Below, piece by piece: positions 25,487 to 36,200 of a DNA stretch of 64,000 bases. Positions within the stretch are counted from its first letter, which is position 1. Each line of letters starts with the position of its first letter. The notes beneath the pieces are model-generated. The model saw nothing but the letters and a program-made list of their open reading frames with translations. It made no database searches and was not told the DNA's origin. The translations under genes were made by a program, and so were the position numbers. The stretch spans positions 177,101-241,100 of the forward strand of contig CACMKP010000001.1 of the NCBI GenBank assembly GCA_902614355.1. The letters are read 5' to 3'. This DNA is from an uncultured Pelagibacteraceae bacterium (GTDB lineage Bacteria > Pseudomonadota > Alphaproteobacteria > Pelagibacterales > Pelagibacteraceae).

Positions 25487-25599
25487 GAATTTATCTTTCC
25501 GTATTTCCCCTCTAGTAATATTTTTTGTATCCACATTTTAGCGTCCACGTGTGTATTATCATTTGAATGAATAAGTAATTTTAGTATCTTTTTAAACAT
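25483..25599 (-). CDS. Possible small basic protein (38 aa)
   Basis: A 38-residue ORF between thiolase and aceE, on the opposite strand, whose stop overlaps the thiolase stop. It starts MFKKILKLLIHSND and ends MWIQKILLEGKYGKINS, a balanced composition that is not simply A/T-driven (tryptophan, histidine, glycine present). No clear ribosome-binding site precedes the ATG. I do not recognise the family. The rest of the gap up to aceE (25600-25694) shows no gene. Confidence 0.4.
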   Translation of the reverse strand: MFKKILKLLIHSNDNTHVDAKMWIQKILLEGKYGKINS

Positions 25600-25694
25600 T
25601 TTTGCATTTAAGAGTAAAAGAGTGTCAAAAAATAGGACAGAATGTGTTAAAATTTTCAATTCACTAAATTTTTATAGTGTATAAAACATAAAAA

Positions 25695-28600
25695 ATGACT
25701 GAAAAATTACTAGTTCCTGACATTGGCGATTTTGAAAATGTTGAGGTAATTGAATTACTTGTCGAAGAGGGTCAAGAAATTAAAAAAAATGATCCAGTGG
25801 TCACTATTGAAAGTGATAAATCTAGTGTTGAAATTCCATCAACTTTTTCAGGCAAAGTTGAAAACATAGAAGTAAAAGTTGGTGATAAAGTTTCAAAAGG
25901 GGACTTGCTTCTCAGTATATCAGGCCCTGATGAAAAATTATCTAAATCAGAAGAGGTTCCAAAAAATACTGAAAATTTAATTATAGAGGCAGAAAATTCT
26001 TTAAAAAAAAATAAAGAACAAGAAAAGCAAATTCCAAAATTTGAGAAAGAAAAACCCAGCAAAATTGAAGTTGTAAATGAAGGTGATATTGATCCTTTAG
26101 AGACACGTGAATGGTTAGAGTCTCTCTCAGATGTTATTGAAAAAGATGGTAATCATAGAGCTCACTATTTGATTAAGGAATTAATCAATAAAGCTTATAT
26201 GGAGGGAGCCAATATCCCATACACACAAAATACTCCCTATATAAATACAATTCCTGTAAGTGAAGAAAAGAAATCGAGTGGTGATCAGAATATAGAAAGA
26301 AGAATTAGATCATTAATTAGATGGAATGCCGCTGCAATGGTAGTAAGGGCAAATAAAAAATTTCCTGAACTTGGAGGTCATATTGGAACCTTTGCATCTG
26401 CTGCAACTTTATATGATGTTGGAATGAATCATTTTTGGAGGGCAAAAAATAATAAATTCGGAGGAGATCTTGTTTATTTTCAAGGCCACAGTGCACCTGG
26501 TATGTACGCTAGAGCATTTCTTGAGGGAAGACTTAATGAAAAACAATTGGATAGTTTTAGACAGGAAGTTAAACCTGGTGGTTTATCTTCATATCCACAT
26601 CCTTGGTTAATGCCAAACTTTTGGCAATTTCCAACAGTCTCTATGGGTTTAGGACCAATGTTAGCGATTTATCAAGCAAGATATATGAAATATTTGATTA
26701 ATAGAGGACTAATTAAGGATGAAGGTAGAAAAGTTTGGGCATTTTTAGGTGATGGCGAAATGGACGAGCCTGAGTCTTTAGGAGCAATTGGTTTAGCCGC
26801 TAGAGAGAATTTAGATAATCTAATATTTGTTATAAATTGTAACCTTCAAAGATTAGATGGTCCCGTGCGAGGTAATGGAAAAATTATACAAGAATTAGAG
26901 GGAATTTTTAGAGGAGCCGGATGGAATGTTATTAAAGTAATTTGGGGTTCATATTGGGATTCACTGTTAGCCAACGACAAAACAGGCCACCTTATCAAGA
27001 CAATGAATGAAACAGTTGATGGAGAATATCAAGCAATGAAAGCAAGAGATGGAGCTTACGTTAGAGCAAAATTTTTTGGAAAATATCCAGAAACTTCAGA
27101 ACTTGTCTCAAGTCTTTCAGATAAGGATATTTGGAGATTAAATAGAGGTGGACATGATCCTCACAAAGTTTTTGCAGCATATGACAAAGCATCTAAAAAT
27201 GTCGGTAGTCCCACTGTAGTAATTGCTAAGACTATAAAGGGTTATGGTATGGGTAAAAGTGGTGAGAGCGTAAATACAACCCATCAGACTAAAAAATTAG
27301 ATGTTGAAGACCTAATGTATTATAGAGATAGATTTGATGTTCCATTAACAGACCAGCAGGTCAAAAATATTGAGTATTACAAGCCAGATCAAAATTCTCC
27401 TGAAATAAAATACATTAAAGAAAGAAGACTTCAGTTGGGTGGCTTTATTCCTGAGAGAACTACTTATGCAAAGCCTATTAAAGCACCTCCAAAAGATATT
27501 TTCGATAATATGAAGGTTTCTACAGGTGAAAAAGAAATGTCGACCACAATGGCATTAGTTAGAATGTTGACAAATCTTTTGAGAGATAAAAATGTTGCAC
27601 CGAGACTGGTCCCAATCATTCCTGATGAAGCTAGAACATTTGGAATGGAAGGTTTTTTCCAAAAGATAGGAATTTATGCACATGAGGGACAAAAATATGA
27701 GCCAGAGGACTCTGCTCAACTAAGTTCGTATAAAGAGGAAAAGAGCGGTCAAGTTTTAGAAGAAGGAATTAATGAAGCTGGAGCAATGTCATCTTGGATA
27801 GCTGCAGGAACCTCATATACCAACCATGATATAGAAATGATCCCAATTTATCTTTTCTACTCAATGTTTGGTTTTCAGAGAATTGGAGATCTTGCTTGGG
27901 CAGGTGCAGATAGTCAGTCCAGAGGATTTTTAATTGGAGCTACTGCTGGAAGAACAACTCTTGCTGGAGAAGGTTTACAACATCAAGATGGTCATAGCCA
28001 CATAATGGCTTCGACTATTCCTAATTGCAGATCATATGATCCAACATTTCACTATGAGCTCGCAGTCATTTTTCGAGAAGGTTTAAGAAGAATGCATGAG
28101 AAAAAAGAAAATATTTTTTATTATATTACAACCATGAATGAAAATTATCCTCATCCAGAAATGCCAAAAGATAAATCATGTGAAGAGGGTATTTTAAAAG
28201 GAATGTACAAAATAAAGGAGTTTAATAAGTATAAAAAAACTAAAATTCAATTTCTTGGATCTGGCACAATATTAAGAGAAATGATAGCTGGTGCAGAAAT
28301 ATTACAAAATGAATATCAAATCGATAGTGAAATTTGGAGTGTAACAAGCTTTAACGAATTAAGAAGGGACGGTCTTGAGGTAGAGAGATATAATCTTCTA
28401 AACCCTGATAAAGAACCTAAAAAAAGCTATGTAGAAAAATGTTTTGGTAACACTGAAGGGCCAATTTTAGCAGCCTCTGATTATATGAGAATGAACTCCG
28501 ATCAGATAAGACCTTATGTAAACAAAAGTTTTTATTCACTAGGAACAGATGGATTTGGACGAAGTGATACAAGAAAAGAGTTAAGAAAATTTTTTGAGGT

Positions 28601-28733
28601 TGATAAGGAACATATCACAACATATGGGTTGAGCATTTTAGCTAAGGAACAGCTTATTGCATCAAAATATGCTAAAGAAGCAATTAAAAAGTATAAGATT
28701 GATACTGATAAACCTATGCCAACAAAACTATAG
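25695..28733 (+). CDS. aceE: Pyruvate dehydrogenase E1 (homodimeric AceE) with fused N-terminal lipoyl domain
   Basis: AceE decarboxylates pyruvate with thiamine diphosphate and acetylates the lipoyl arm of E2. The 1012-residue protein is longer than the usual 880-900. Residues 1-80 form a lipoyl domain with the attachment lysine K42 in IESDKSSVE, followed by a charged Lys/Glu linker (about 81-130), and then a full-length homodimeric E1 core starting at DPLETREWLESL with GHIGTFAS, the thiamine diphosphate motif GDGEMDEPES, LDGPVRGNGKIIQEL and AGRTTLAGEGLQHQDGHS. The lipoyl domain is closely similar to that of AceF. aceF follows after one base. A lipoyl domain on this E1 type is unusual. Confidence 0.96.
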   Translation: MTEKLLVPDIGDFENVEVIELLVEEGQEIKKNDPVVTIESDKSSVEIPSTFSGKVENIEVKVGDKVSKGDLLLSISGPDEKLSKSEEVPKNTENLIIEAENSLKKNKEQEKQIPKFEKEKPSKIEVVNEGDIDPLETREWLESLSDVIEKDGNHRAHYLIKELINKAYMEGANIPYTQNTPYINTIPVSEEKKSSGDQNIERRIRSLIRWNAAAMVVRANKKFPELGGHIGTFASAATLYDVGMNHFWRAKNNKFGGDLVYFQGHSAPGMYARAFLEGRLNEKQLDSFRQEVKPGGLSSYPHPWLMPNFWQFPTVSMGLGPMLAIYQARYMKYLINRGLIKDEGRKVWAFLGDGEMDEPESLGAIGLAARENLDNLIFVINCNLQRLDGPVRGNGKIIQELEGIFRGAGWNVIKVIWGSYWDSLLANDKTGHLIKTMNETVDGEYQAMKARDGAYVRAKFFGKYPETSELVSSLSDKDIWRLNRGGHDPHKVFAAYDKASKNVGSPTVVIAKTIKGYGMGKSGESVNTTHQTKKLDVEDLMYYRDRFDVPLTDQQVKNIEYYKPDQNSPEIKYIKERRLQLGGFIPERTTYAKPIKAPPKDIFDNMKVSTGEKEMSTTMALVRMLTNLLRDKNVAPRLVPIIPDEARTFGMEGFFQKIGIYAHEGQKYEPEDSAQLSSYKEEKSGQVLEEGINEAGAMSSWIAAGTSYTNHDIEMIPIYLFYSMFGFQRIGDLAWAGADSQSRGFLIGATAGRTTLAGEGLQHQDGHSHIMASTIPNCRSYDPTFHYELAVIFREGLRRMHEKKENIFYYITTMNENYPHPEMPKDKSCEEGILKGMYKIKEFNKYKKTKIQFLGSGTILREMIAGAEILQNEYQIDSEIWSVTSFNELRRDGLEVERYNLLNPDKEPKKSYVEKCFGNTEGPILAASDYMRMNSDQIRPYVNKSFYSLGTDGFGRSDTRKELRKFFEVDKEHITTYGLSILAKEQLIASKYAKEAIKKYKIDTDKPMPTKL

Positions 28734-28734
28734 A

Positions 28735-29997
28735 ATGTCAAAAAAAGATATAAAAGTTCCAAACATTGGTGAATTCAAAGATGTAGAAGTTATTGAAATT
28801 TTAATCAAAAAAGGTCAAGAGATTAAAAAAAATGATCCTTTAATCACAATTGAAAGTGATAAATCGAGTGTTGAAATTCCCTCATTACATGATGGATTAG
28901 TTACAGAATTAAACTTAAAAGTTGGTGATAAGGTTTCTGAGGGTAGTAAGATTTTAGAAATTGAATTAAAAGACAACAAAGTAGAAACTAAAGAAATACA
29001 ATCAACTAAAAAAGAAAACATCAAAGAAAAAAAAATAGAAATTGAAAAAGAAGTTGGACCAAAAAATATCATCGTAAAAGATTTTTCAAAAAAAACTTCA
29101 GCCTCACCAAAAGTTAGAAAATTTGCTAGAGAACTCGGTATCGATATTAGTAAAGTTGAAGGCAGTGAAAGATTAGGAAGAGTAACCGAAAGTGATATCA
29201 AGTCATTTGTTGCAAGAACGCCTGAGAGAAATATTGAAAAAGAATTCAAGAAAGATGAAACAATAGAACTAGAGTATTCTCACTCTGAATTTGGAAAAAC
29301 GGAAATAAAGGATATTCCAAGAGTAAAAAGACTTTCATCTAAATATCTTATGAATTCTTGGTCCAATATTCCTCATGTGACCAATCATGACGAGGCAGAT
29401 ATAACAGAATTAGAAGAGTTTAGAACTTCTCTTAAAGATATTTACACAGGAGAAAAAAAAAAAATTACTCCTTTAGCTTTTATTGTTAAAGCTTTAACTG
29501 CATCACTAAAAAAATTTCCAAATTTTAATTCATCTATTGATAAAATTGATAAAGGAAAAATGACTCAAAAAAAGTATTATCACATTGGAATAGCTGTGGA
29601 TACGAAGCATGGGCTTATGGTACCAAAACTAAGAAATGCTGATAACAAGAACATAACTTTAATAGGTACTGAGCTTAAAAAATTAAGTGATCAATGCAGA
29701 AATCTTAAAATTGACAAAAAAGAATTATTTGGTGGTTCCATGACTATAACGAGTCTGGGAGGTATTGGTGGTTCTTTTTTTACACCTATTATTAATTATC
29801 CTGAAGTCGCAATCTTAGGAGTTGGTAAATCTCAAAAAAAACAAATTTTTATTGATGGAAAGTTTATGACGCGAACAATTCTACCTTTATCTTTATCATA
29901 TGATCATAGAATAATAGATGGAGCCGAAGCCGCTCGATTTAACAACGATCTAAAAGATAATCTTGGAAAAAATTTTGCTTATAAATTAGCTGTATAA
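28735..29997 (+). CDS. aceF: Pyruvate dehydrogenase E2, dihydrolipoamide acetyltransferase
   Basis: E2 transfers the acetyl group from the lipoyl arm to coenzyme A and forms the complex core. The start is the ATG at 28735 (420 aa), right after the aceE stop; an earlier frame from 28657 lies inside aceE. One lipoyl domain (1-80, lysine K43 in IESDKSSVE) is followed by the peripheral subunit-binding domain (SASPKVRKFARELGID, GRVTESDI) and the catalytic domain ending in SLSYDHRIIDGAEAARF, with the HxxxD centre. No E3 (lpd) gene is in the window, so E3 is encoded elsewhere. Confidence 0.97.
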   Translation: MSKKDIKVPNIGEFKDVEVIEILIKKGQEIKKNDPLITIESDKSSVEIPSLHDGLVTELNLKVGDKVSEGSKILEIELKDNKVETKEIQSTKKENIKEKKIEIEKEVGPKNIIVKDFSKKTSASPKVRKFARELGIDISKVEGSERLGRVTESDIKSFVARTPERNIEKEFKKDETIELEYSHSEFGKTEIKDIPRVKRLSSKYLMNSWSNIPHVTNHDEADITELEEFRTSLKDIYTGEKKKITPLAFIVKALTASLKKFPNFNSSIDKIDKGKMTQKKYYHIGIAVDTKHGLMVPKLRNADNKNITLIGTELKKLSDQCRNLKIDKKELFGGSMTITSLGGIGGSFFTPIINYPEVAILGVGKSQKKQIFIDGKFMTRTILPLSLSYDHRIIDGAEAARFNNDLKDNLGKNFAYKLAV

Positions 29998-30002
29998 AAA
30001 AT

Positions 30003-30893
30003 ATGTCAAAAACTCTCTCATTATTTAGTGCATTATTATGCACTTTCATTTGGGGGACTACATTTATTGCACAGGATACAGGTATGGATGACATCGGTCC
30101 ATTCACTTTTAATTCTGTAAGATTTTTTGTGGGTTTTCTAGCAATTATTCCATTAGCATTATTATTTGAAGCAAAAAAACTAAAAAAGGAATTTAGATTT
30201 GATACGAAAACATTCATTATTCTGTCCTTTTTAATTGGAGTGTCATTATTTTTAGGCTCAGCATTACAACAGGTTGCGTTACTTTACACCGATGTAGCAA
30301 ATGCTGCTTTTTTTACGATTTTTTATGTACCAATGGTCCCCATAATTATTTTCATCTTTAAAAAAGATTTTTTACATTGGAGTGTATGGCCATCAGTAAT
30401 TTTATGTTTGATTGGTGGATATTTGTTAACAAATTTTCAAGATGCAACTGTAAGACTGGGTGACACTCTTGTGATATTGGGAGCTTTATTTTGGAGTACA
30501 CATATTATTTTTACTGGCATGATTATTAAAAAGTACAATCTACCATTAATGATCGGTGCAATTCAAACTTTACTAGTTGCACTATTTTCATTTATTATAG
30601 GTTTATTTTCTGAAGAATTTGTAATTGAAAATATTTTGAACGAAATAGATTCAATTTTATATGCTGGAATTCTATCGGGTGGTTTTGCATTTGTTTTGCA
30701 AATTTATGCCCAAAGAAACATAACACCAGCACCAGCAGCAATAATTTTTTCCTTGGAAGGTGTATTTGCAACGATCGCTGCTTGGTTTCTTTTAAATCAA
30801 ATATTAGGAATTAATAATCTACTTGGTTGCTTTTTCATATTAAGTGGGGTCTTATTATCCCAATTAGTTCCATTAATTAAGAAAACAAGCTAA
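30003..30893 (+). CDS. EamA/DMT superfamily transporter
   Basis: A 296-residue protein with about ten hydrophobic segments arranged as two EamA repeats (roughly 1-140 and 150-290). TFIWGTTFIAQD near the start and APAAIIFSLEGVFATIAAWFLL in the second repeat are typical of the drug/metabolite transporter superfamily. Substrates of this family range from amino acids to polyamines, so none is assigned. It starts 5 bp after aceF on the same strand and converges with uppP (4-bp overlap). Confidence 0.85.
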   Translation: MSKTLSLFSALLCTFIWGTTFIAQDTGMDDIGPFTFNSVRFFVGFLAIIPLALLFEAKKLKKEFRFDTKTFIILSFLIGVSLFLGSALQQVALLYTDVANAAFFTIFYVPMVPIIIFIFKKDFLHWSVWPSVILCLIGGYLLTNFQDATVRLGDTLVILGALFWSTHIIFTGMIIKKYNLPLMIGAIQTLLVALFSFIIGLFSEEFVIENILNEIDSILYAGILSGGFAFVLQIYAQRNITPAPAAIIFSLEGVFATIAAWFLLNQILGINNLLGCFFILSGVLLSQLVPLIKKTS

Positions 30894-31657
30894 GTATATA
30901 TTATTAAAAATAAAATTAAGCCAAGAATTATTCGATATACTACAAATATGTTAAAAGAAATTTTATTAATAAATTTAAGAAAATATTTAATTGTAAAAAA
31001 TGAAAACATAAAGGATAAGAAGGCAGCAATTAATAATAAATAATTTATTTCTATTGATTGTTCAAAAGCTTCTCTTAAACCTAGAAAGCTTGCACCTGCC
31101 AAAGCAGGTATAGATAATAAAAAAGAAATTTTGCTAGAGTCAATTCTATTAAAGTTTAAAAATCTTGCTGCCGTAATTGTTATTCCAGCTCTACTAACTC
31201 CTGGTATTAATGCTAAAATTTGAAATAAACCTATCAATAAAACTGATTTAATATTCAAATCTGATGAGATAGATCTATCAGTTTTTCTTTGATCAGCAAA
31301 AAAAAGTATAAATCCAAAAAACAATGTTGTCGATGCAATTACTTTTGTGTTTCTTAGAAGATGAATAAATTCTGTTGTGTACAAAATATATCCGAATAGT
31401 ATTAAAGGCAAAGAGCCAATAATTATTAAACTTAATAATCTGTTATTATTTCTTAGATTAAATAGTTCTTTTCTAAAAAAAAAAATTACCGCAATTAATG
31501 AGCCTAAATGTAAACTTATATCTATCAACAAAGAACTTGTCTCTAAATCATAAAAATTTGATACTAATATTAAATGGGCTGATGAGCTTATGGGTAAAAA
31601 TTCAGAGATTCCCTGAATCGAAGAAAGAATTAAAATTTCTATAAAATCTCGAAACAT
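30890..31657 (-). CDS. uppP: Undecaprenyl-diphosphate phosphatase
   Basis: UppP (BacA) dephosphorylates undecaprenyl diphosphate to recycle the lipid carrier of peptidoglycan synthesis. The 255-residue integral membrane protein carries the two family signatures: GISEFLPISSSAHLIL with the catalytic glutamate-rich region, and ALIPGVSRAGITITAARFL with the conserved arginine and serine. Length and topology (about seven to eight helices) fit. It converges with the DMT gene and diverges from gltD across a 182-bp gap. Confidence 0.96.
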   Translation of the reverse strand: MFRDFIEILILSSIQGISEFLPISSSAHLILVSNFYDLETSSLLIDISLHLGSLIAVIFFFRKELFNLRNNNRLLSLIIIGSLPLILFGYILYTTEFIHLLRNTKVIASTTLFFGFILFFADQRKTDRSISSDLNIKSVLLIGLFQILALIPGVSRAGITITAARFLNFNRIDSSKISFLLSIPALAGASFLGLREAFEQSIEINYLLLIAAFLSFMFSFFTIKYFLKFINKISFNIFVVYRIILGLILFLIIYT

Positions 31658-31763
31658 ATAAGTGTCGTAACTTAAAAAATATTCATTTTAAACAATTCGA
31701 TTTAATCATATTAGATATGCAAAAATCAGATTAAGTAGGTTTTAAGCTAAATATTGTTAAAAT

Positions 31764-31784
31764 TAGGTCAAAGTAACTGACCTA
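31764..31784. promoter_or_regulatory. Inverted repeat upstream of gltD
   Basis: TAGGTCA (31764-31770) and TGACCTA (31778-31784) form a perfect 7-bp inverted repeat with a 7-base spacer, 55 bp before the gltD start. A TATATT hexamer follows at 31785-31790, in position to be a -10. The arrangement suggests an operator for a dimeric regulator of glutamate synthase, or a short leader hairpin. No terminator-like T run follows. Confidence 0.45.
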
Positions 31785-31839
31785 TATATTTCTTTTACTA
31801 ATAAAAACAATGTATATCTTGCCTTAAATTTAAAAAAAT

Positions 31840-33279
31840 ATGACTGATAAAATGCTAAAATTCATCAAAATAGGTCAACAAACTCCACCTAAAAGAGGAG
31901 TAGATAATAGAAAAGATGATTTCAATGAAATCTATGACGAATTTATAACTCAAAAAGCACAAGAGCAGTCAAGTAGATGCTCTCAATGTGGTGTTCCCTT
32001 TTGCCAAGTCCATTGTCCGTTAAGTAACAATATTCCAGACTGGCTCAAATTGACTGCTGAAGGCAGATTAAGGGAAGCTTACGAATTATCTCAAAGCACA
32101 AATAATATGCCTGAGGTTTGTGGTAGAATATGCCCACAAGACAGATTGTGTGAGGGTAACTGCGTTATTGAGCAGTCAGGCCATGGCACTGTTACAATTG
32201 GATCAGTCGAAAAATATATTACAGATAGTGCATGGGAGAATGGATGGGTAAAACCAATTTCAGTCAAACATGAAAAAGATCAAAGTGTTGGAATAATTGG
32301 TGCTGGACCTGCTGGACTTGCAGCCGCTGAACAACTTAGGAAAAATGGATATCAAATCACTGTTTATGATAGATATGACAGAGCAGGTGGCTTGTTAATT
32401 TATGGTATACCAAATTTTAAACTAGAAAAACATGTAGTCGAGAGAAGAACCAAATTGTTGAAAGATGGTGGAATTAAATTTGAACAAAATTTTGAAGTTG
32501 GTAAGGATGCAACTTTAGAGCAACTAAGAAAAAGACATGATGCAATTTTAATTGCTACTGGGGTTTATAAACCAAGAGAGATTAATCTGCCAGGGAACGA
32601 CTTAGATAATATTTTTCCTGCTATGGAGTTTTTGACTGCATCAAATAAAAAAGGATTGGGAGACAAAGTTGATTTATTCGATAAAGGTATATTAAATGCT
32701 GAAGGTAAAGATGTTGTAGTTATTGGAGGTGGGGACACAGCAATGGATTGTGTACGAACTTCAGTAAGACAAAAAGCTAACTCGGTTAAATGCCTGTATA
32801 GAAGAGATAAAGATAATATGCCTGGATCTGCAAGAGAAGTAGCTAACGCAGAAGAAGAAGGTGTTGAATTTGTTTGGTTGTCTAGTCCCAAAGAATTTAA
32901 AGGAAAAAATAAAATCGAAAAATTAATTGTAGATCAAATCCAACTTGGAGATCCAGACGACTCAGGTAGAAGAAGACCAGAAATTAAACAAGGATCTGAA
33001 TTTGAAATTAAAGCAGATATGGTAATAAAAGCTTTAGGATTTGATCCTGAAAACTTGCCATTATTATTTGAAGCACAAGAGTTACAAGTTACAAAATGGG
33101 GAACAATAAAAGCTGATTTTGATACCATGGAAACAAATATCAAAGGTGTTTTTGCTGCTGGAGATATTGTAAGAGGTGCATCTTTAGTGGTATGGGCAAT
33201 AAAAGATGGAAGAGACGCTGCGTCATCAATTAAGTCTTATCTTGAGAATATAGAATTAAAAAAATCACAAGTTGCATAA
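31840..33279 (+). CDS. gltD: Glutamate synthase small (beta) subunit
   Basis: GltD passes NADPH electrons through FAD and iron-sulfur clusters to GltB for making glutamate from glutamine and 2-oxoglutarate. The 479-residue protein has the N-terminal iron-sulfur ligands (SRCSQCGVPFCQVHCPL; CGRICPQDRLCEGNC), the FAD loop GIIGAGPAGLAAA, and the NADPH loop VVVIGGGDTAMDC. Its stop overlaps the gltB ATG as TAATG. The order gltD-gltB is the reverse of E. coli. Confidence 0.97.
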   Translation: MTDKMLKFIKIGQQTPPKRGVDNRKDDFNEIYDEFITQKAQEQSSRCSQCGVPFCQVHCPLSNNIPDWLKLTAEGRLREAYELSQSTNNMPEVCGRICPQDRLCEGNCVIEQSGHGTVTIGSVEKYITDSAWENGWVKPISVKHEKDQSVGIIGAGPAGLAAAEQLRKNGYQITVYDRYDRAGGLLIYGIPNFKLEKHVVERRTKLLKDGGIKFEQNFEVGKDATLEQLRKRHDAILIATGVYKPREINLPGNDLDNIFPAMEFLTASNKKGLGDKVDLFDKGILNAEGKDVVVIGGGDTAMDCVRTSVRQKANSVKCLYRRDKDNMPGSAREVANAEEEGVEFVWLSSPKEFKGKNKIEKLIVDQIQLGDPDDSGRRRPEIKQGSEFEIKADMVIKALGFDPENLPLLFEAQELQVTKWGTIKADFDTMETNIKGVFAAGDIVRGASLVVWAIKDGRDAASSIKSYLENIELKKSQVA

Positions 33280-36200
33280 TGAGTACTTATAAAAAAAATA
33301 TAGATTTACTCACTAAAAATAATGTTTACTCTAAAGAAATGGAACATGATGCATGTGGTGTAGGGTTAATTGCATCGACAGAGGGAAAAAAATCAAGAGA
33401 AGTTGTAGAATATGGAATTGAAGCTTTAAAAGCTGTTTGGCATCGAGGTGCTGTTGATGCTGATGGAAAAACGGGTGATGGGGCAGGAATACATTTAGAA
33501 ATACCTAAAAATTTTTTTGTAGAAAAAATAGAAGTTACAGGTCACATACACGATGGTTCTGATATTTGTGTTGGGATGATTTTTTTACCCAGGAATGATT
33601 ATGCTTCACAGGAAAGCTGTAAAACCATTGTAGAAAGTGAGTTAACCAAAAATGATTTTAGTATTTATGGTTGGAGGCAGGTGCCTGTTAATCCAAAAGT
33701 TTTAGGGGAAAAGGCTTTTCAAACTATGCCAGAGATAATTCAAGTGCTTTTCAAAGCAAATAATAAAAATCTACTTGATAAAGATCTTGAGAGAAAAATT
33801 TATGAAACAAGAAAAAAAATTGAGAATAAAGCATTCAATTTATCATTAAATAACTTTTATATTTGTTCAATAAGCGCTAAATCAATTATCTATAAAGGCA
33901 TGTTTTTAGCTGAGGCTATTTCAGATTTTTTCTTGGATTTAAAGGATGAGAGATTTATTTCAAGATTTGCAATTTTTCATCAGAGATTTTCAACTAACAC
34001 CGCTCCGAGCTGGAGTTTGGCTCAACCGTTTAGAGCAGTCGCCCATAATGGTGAAATTAATACTTACAAAGGAAATAAAAACTGGATGAGAGTTCATGAA
34101 CAAGAGATGAGTAGTCCTTTTTTTGAAAATATTGAAAATTTAAAGCCAGTTATACAAAAAGGAGTTTCAGATTCTGCAGCCCTAGATAATGTTTTTGAGT
34201 TATTAAATAAATCAGGTCAACCTGCGCCTTTAGCAAAATTAATGATGATCCCTGATGCTTGGTCAAAAAGAAATAAAACTCTTCCAAAAAACCATCAACA
34301 ACTGTTTAATTTTTTAAATAGCACTATGGAACCTTGGGATGGTCCTGCAGCAATTGCTGCAACAGATAATGAATGGGTTATTGCAGCAAATGACCGTAAT
34401 GGTTTAAGACCCTTAAGGTACGCAATAACAAAAGATAAATTTCTATTTGCTGGATCTGAAACTGGAATGATTGAATTAAATGAAAAAAGAATTTTATCAA
34501 AAGGTAGACTAGGTCCGGGTGAGATAATTGGGGTTAGAATTGAAAAAGGTAAATTATTTACCAATAACCAAATTAAAGACTATTTGGCAAAAGAATATAA
34601 ACATTTTAATTCTCAGATAATAGATTTAGATGAAAAATTGTCCATTTCAAACGAGAAACATAATTTTGATGGCGAAGATCTAAGGAGACGACAACACACT
34701 TTTGGAATAAGCTTAGAAGACTTAGAGCTAATTTTACATCCAATGGCAGAAGACGCTAAAGAAGCGACAGGTTCTATGGGTGATGATACGCCTCTAGCAG
34801 TTTTATCAGATAAATACAGACCGCTTTATCATTTTTTTAGACAAAACTTTAGCCAAGTGACTAACCCACCGATTGATTCTCTAAGAGAAAATAAAGTAAT
34901 GAGTTTGAAAACTAGATTTGGTAATCTTGGGAATATTTTAGATTTTGATACCTTAACGAAAGAAAATATTTATGTTTTGAATAGCCCAGTATTATCGAAT
35001 TCACAATTTAATAAATTTATTAATTTTTTTGGCAAAAATTCTGTTTCTATAGATTGTACTTTTTCGAATGAGAAAAATTTATTTGACTCTATTAAAAGGA
35101 TCCAAAAAGAGTCAGAAATTGCTGTCAGACAGGGTGTGACACAATTAGTTTTAAGTGACAAAGATATTTCGGATAAGAGAATGCCTATGCCAATGTTGTT
35201 ATGCGTTGGAGCGATTAATACTTTTTTAATTGAGAAAAAATTGAGGGGATATGTTTCAATTAATGTTCAATCTGGTGAGGCGTTAGACACCCACTCTTTT
35301 GCAACATTGATAGGAGTTGGAGCAACTACAGTTAATCCATATATAGCTTTTGATAGTTTATATCAAAGACATGAGAAAAAGTTATTTGGTCAGTATAGTT
35401 TTGATGAATGTGTTGAAAGGTACATCAAATCAGTGAATGCAGGATTATTAAAAATCATGTCAAAAATGGGTATCTCTGTTTTAAGTTCTTATAGGGGTGG
35501 ATGTAATTTTGAGACTGTTGGTCTAAGCAGATCAATAGTTGATGATTATTTTCCAGGAGTTACCTCAAAAATTTCTGGTATTGGATTGTCAGGAATTGAA
35601 AAAAAAATACGTGCAATACATAAAGAAGCATTTGAGAGTACTGATACGGTTTTGCCTATTGGTGGTATTTATAGATACAGAAAAAATGGAGAAACTCACC
35701 AATATCAAGGTAGATTAATCCACTTATTACAGAGTGCAGTGGGGTCAAATTCTTATTCAGCATATAAAAAATATGCTGAGGGAATATATAACTTGCCACC
35801 AATTAATTTAAGGGATTTGATTGATTTTAGAAAAAAAAAATTAGGCCCATCTATTCAAATTTCTGAGGTTGAACCGATAGAAAAAATATTAAAGAGATTT
35901 GGTAGTGGAAGTATGTCTCATGGAGCATTATCTAAGGAGGCACATGAAACTTTGGCTATTGGGATGAATAGGATTAAAGGTGCATCCTGTAGCGGAGAAG
36001 GTGGTGAAGATGCAAATAGATTCAAAATCATGGACACTGGTGATAGTGCGAATTCGAGAGTGAAGCAAATCGCATCTGCAAGATTTGGTGTAACTATAAA
36101 TTATTTAAACAATTGTAATGAAATTGAGATTAAAATTGCTCAAGGTGCAAAACCTGGTGAGGGTGGTCAATTACCAGGATTTAAAGTAACAGATGAAATT

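Noticed and set aside
25662..25679. CACTA/TAGTG inverted repeat before aceE as an operator
   Set aside because: Five base pairs in A/T-rich sequence is not distinguishable from chance.
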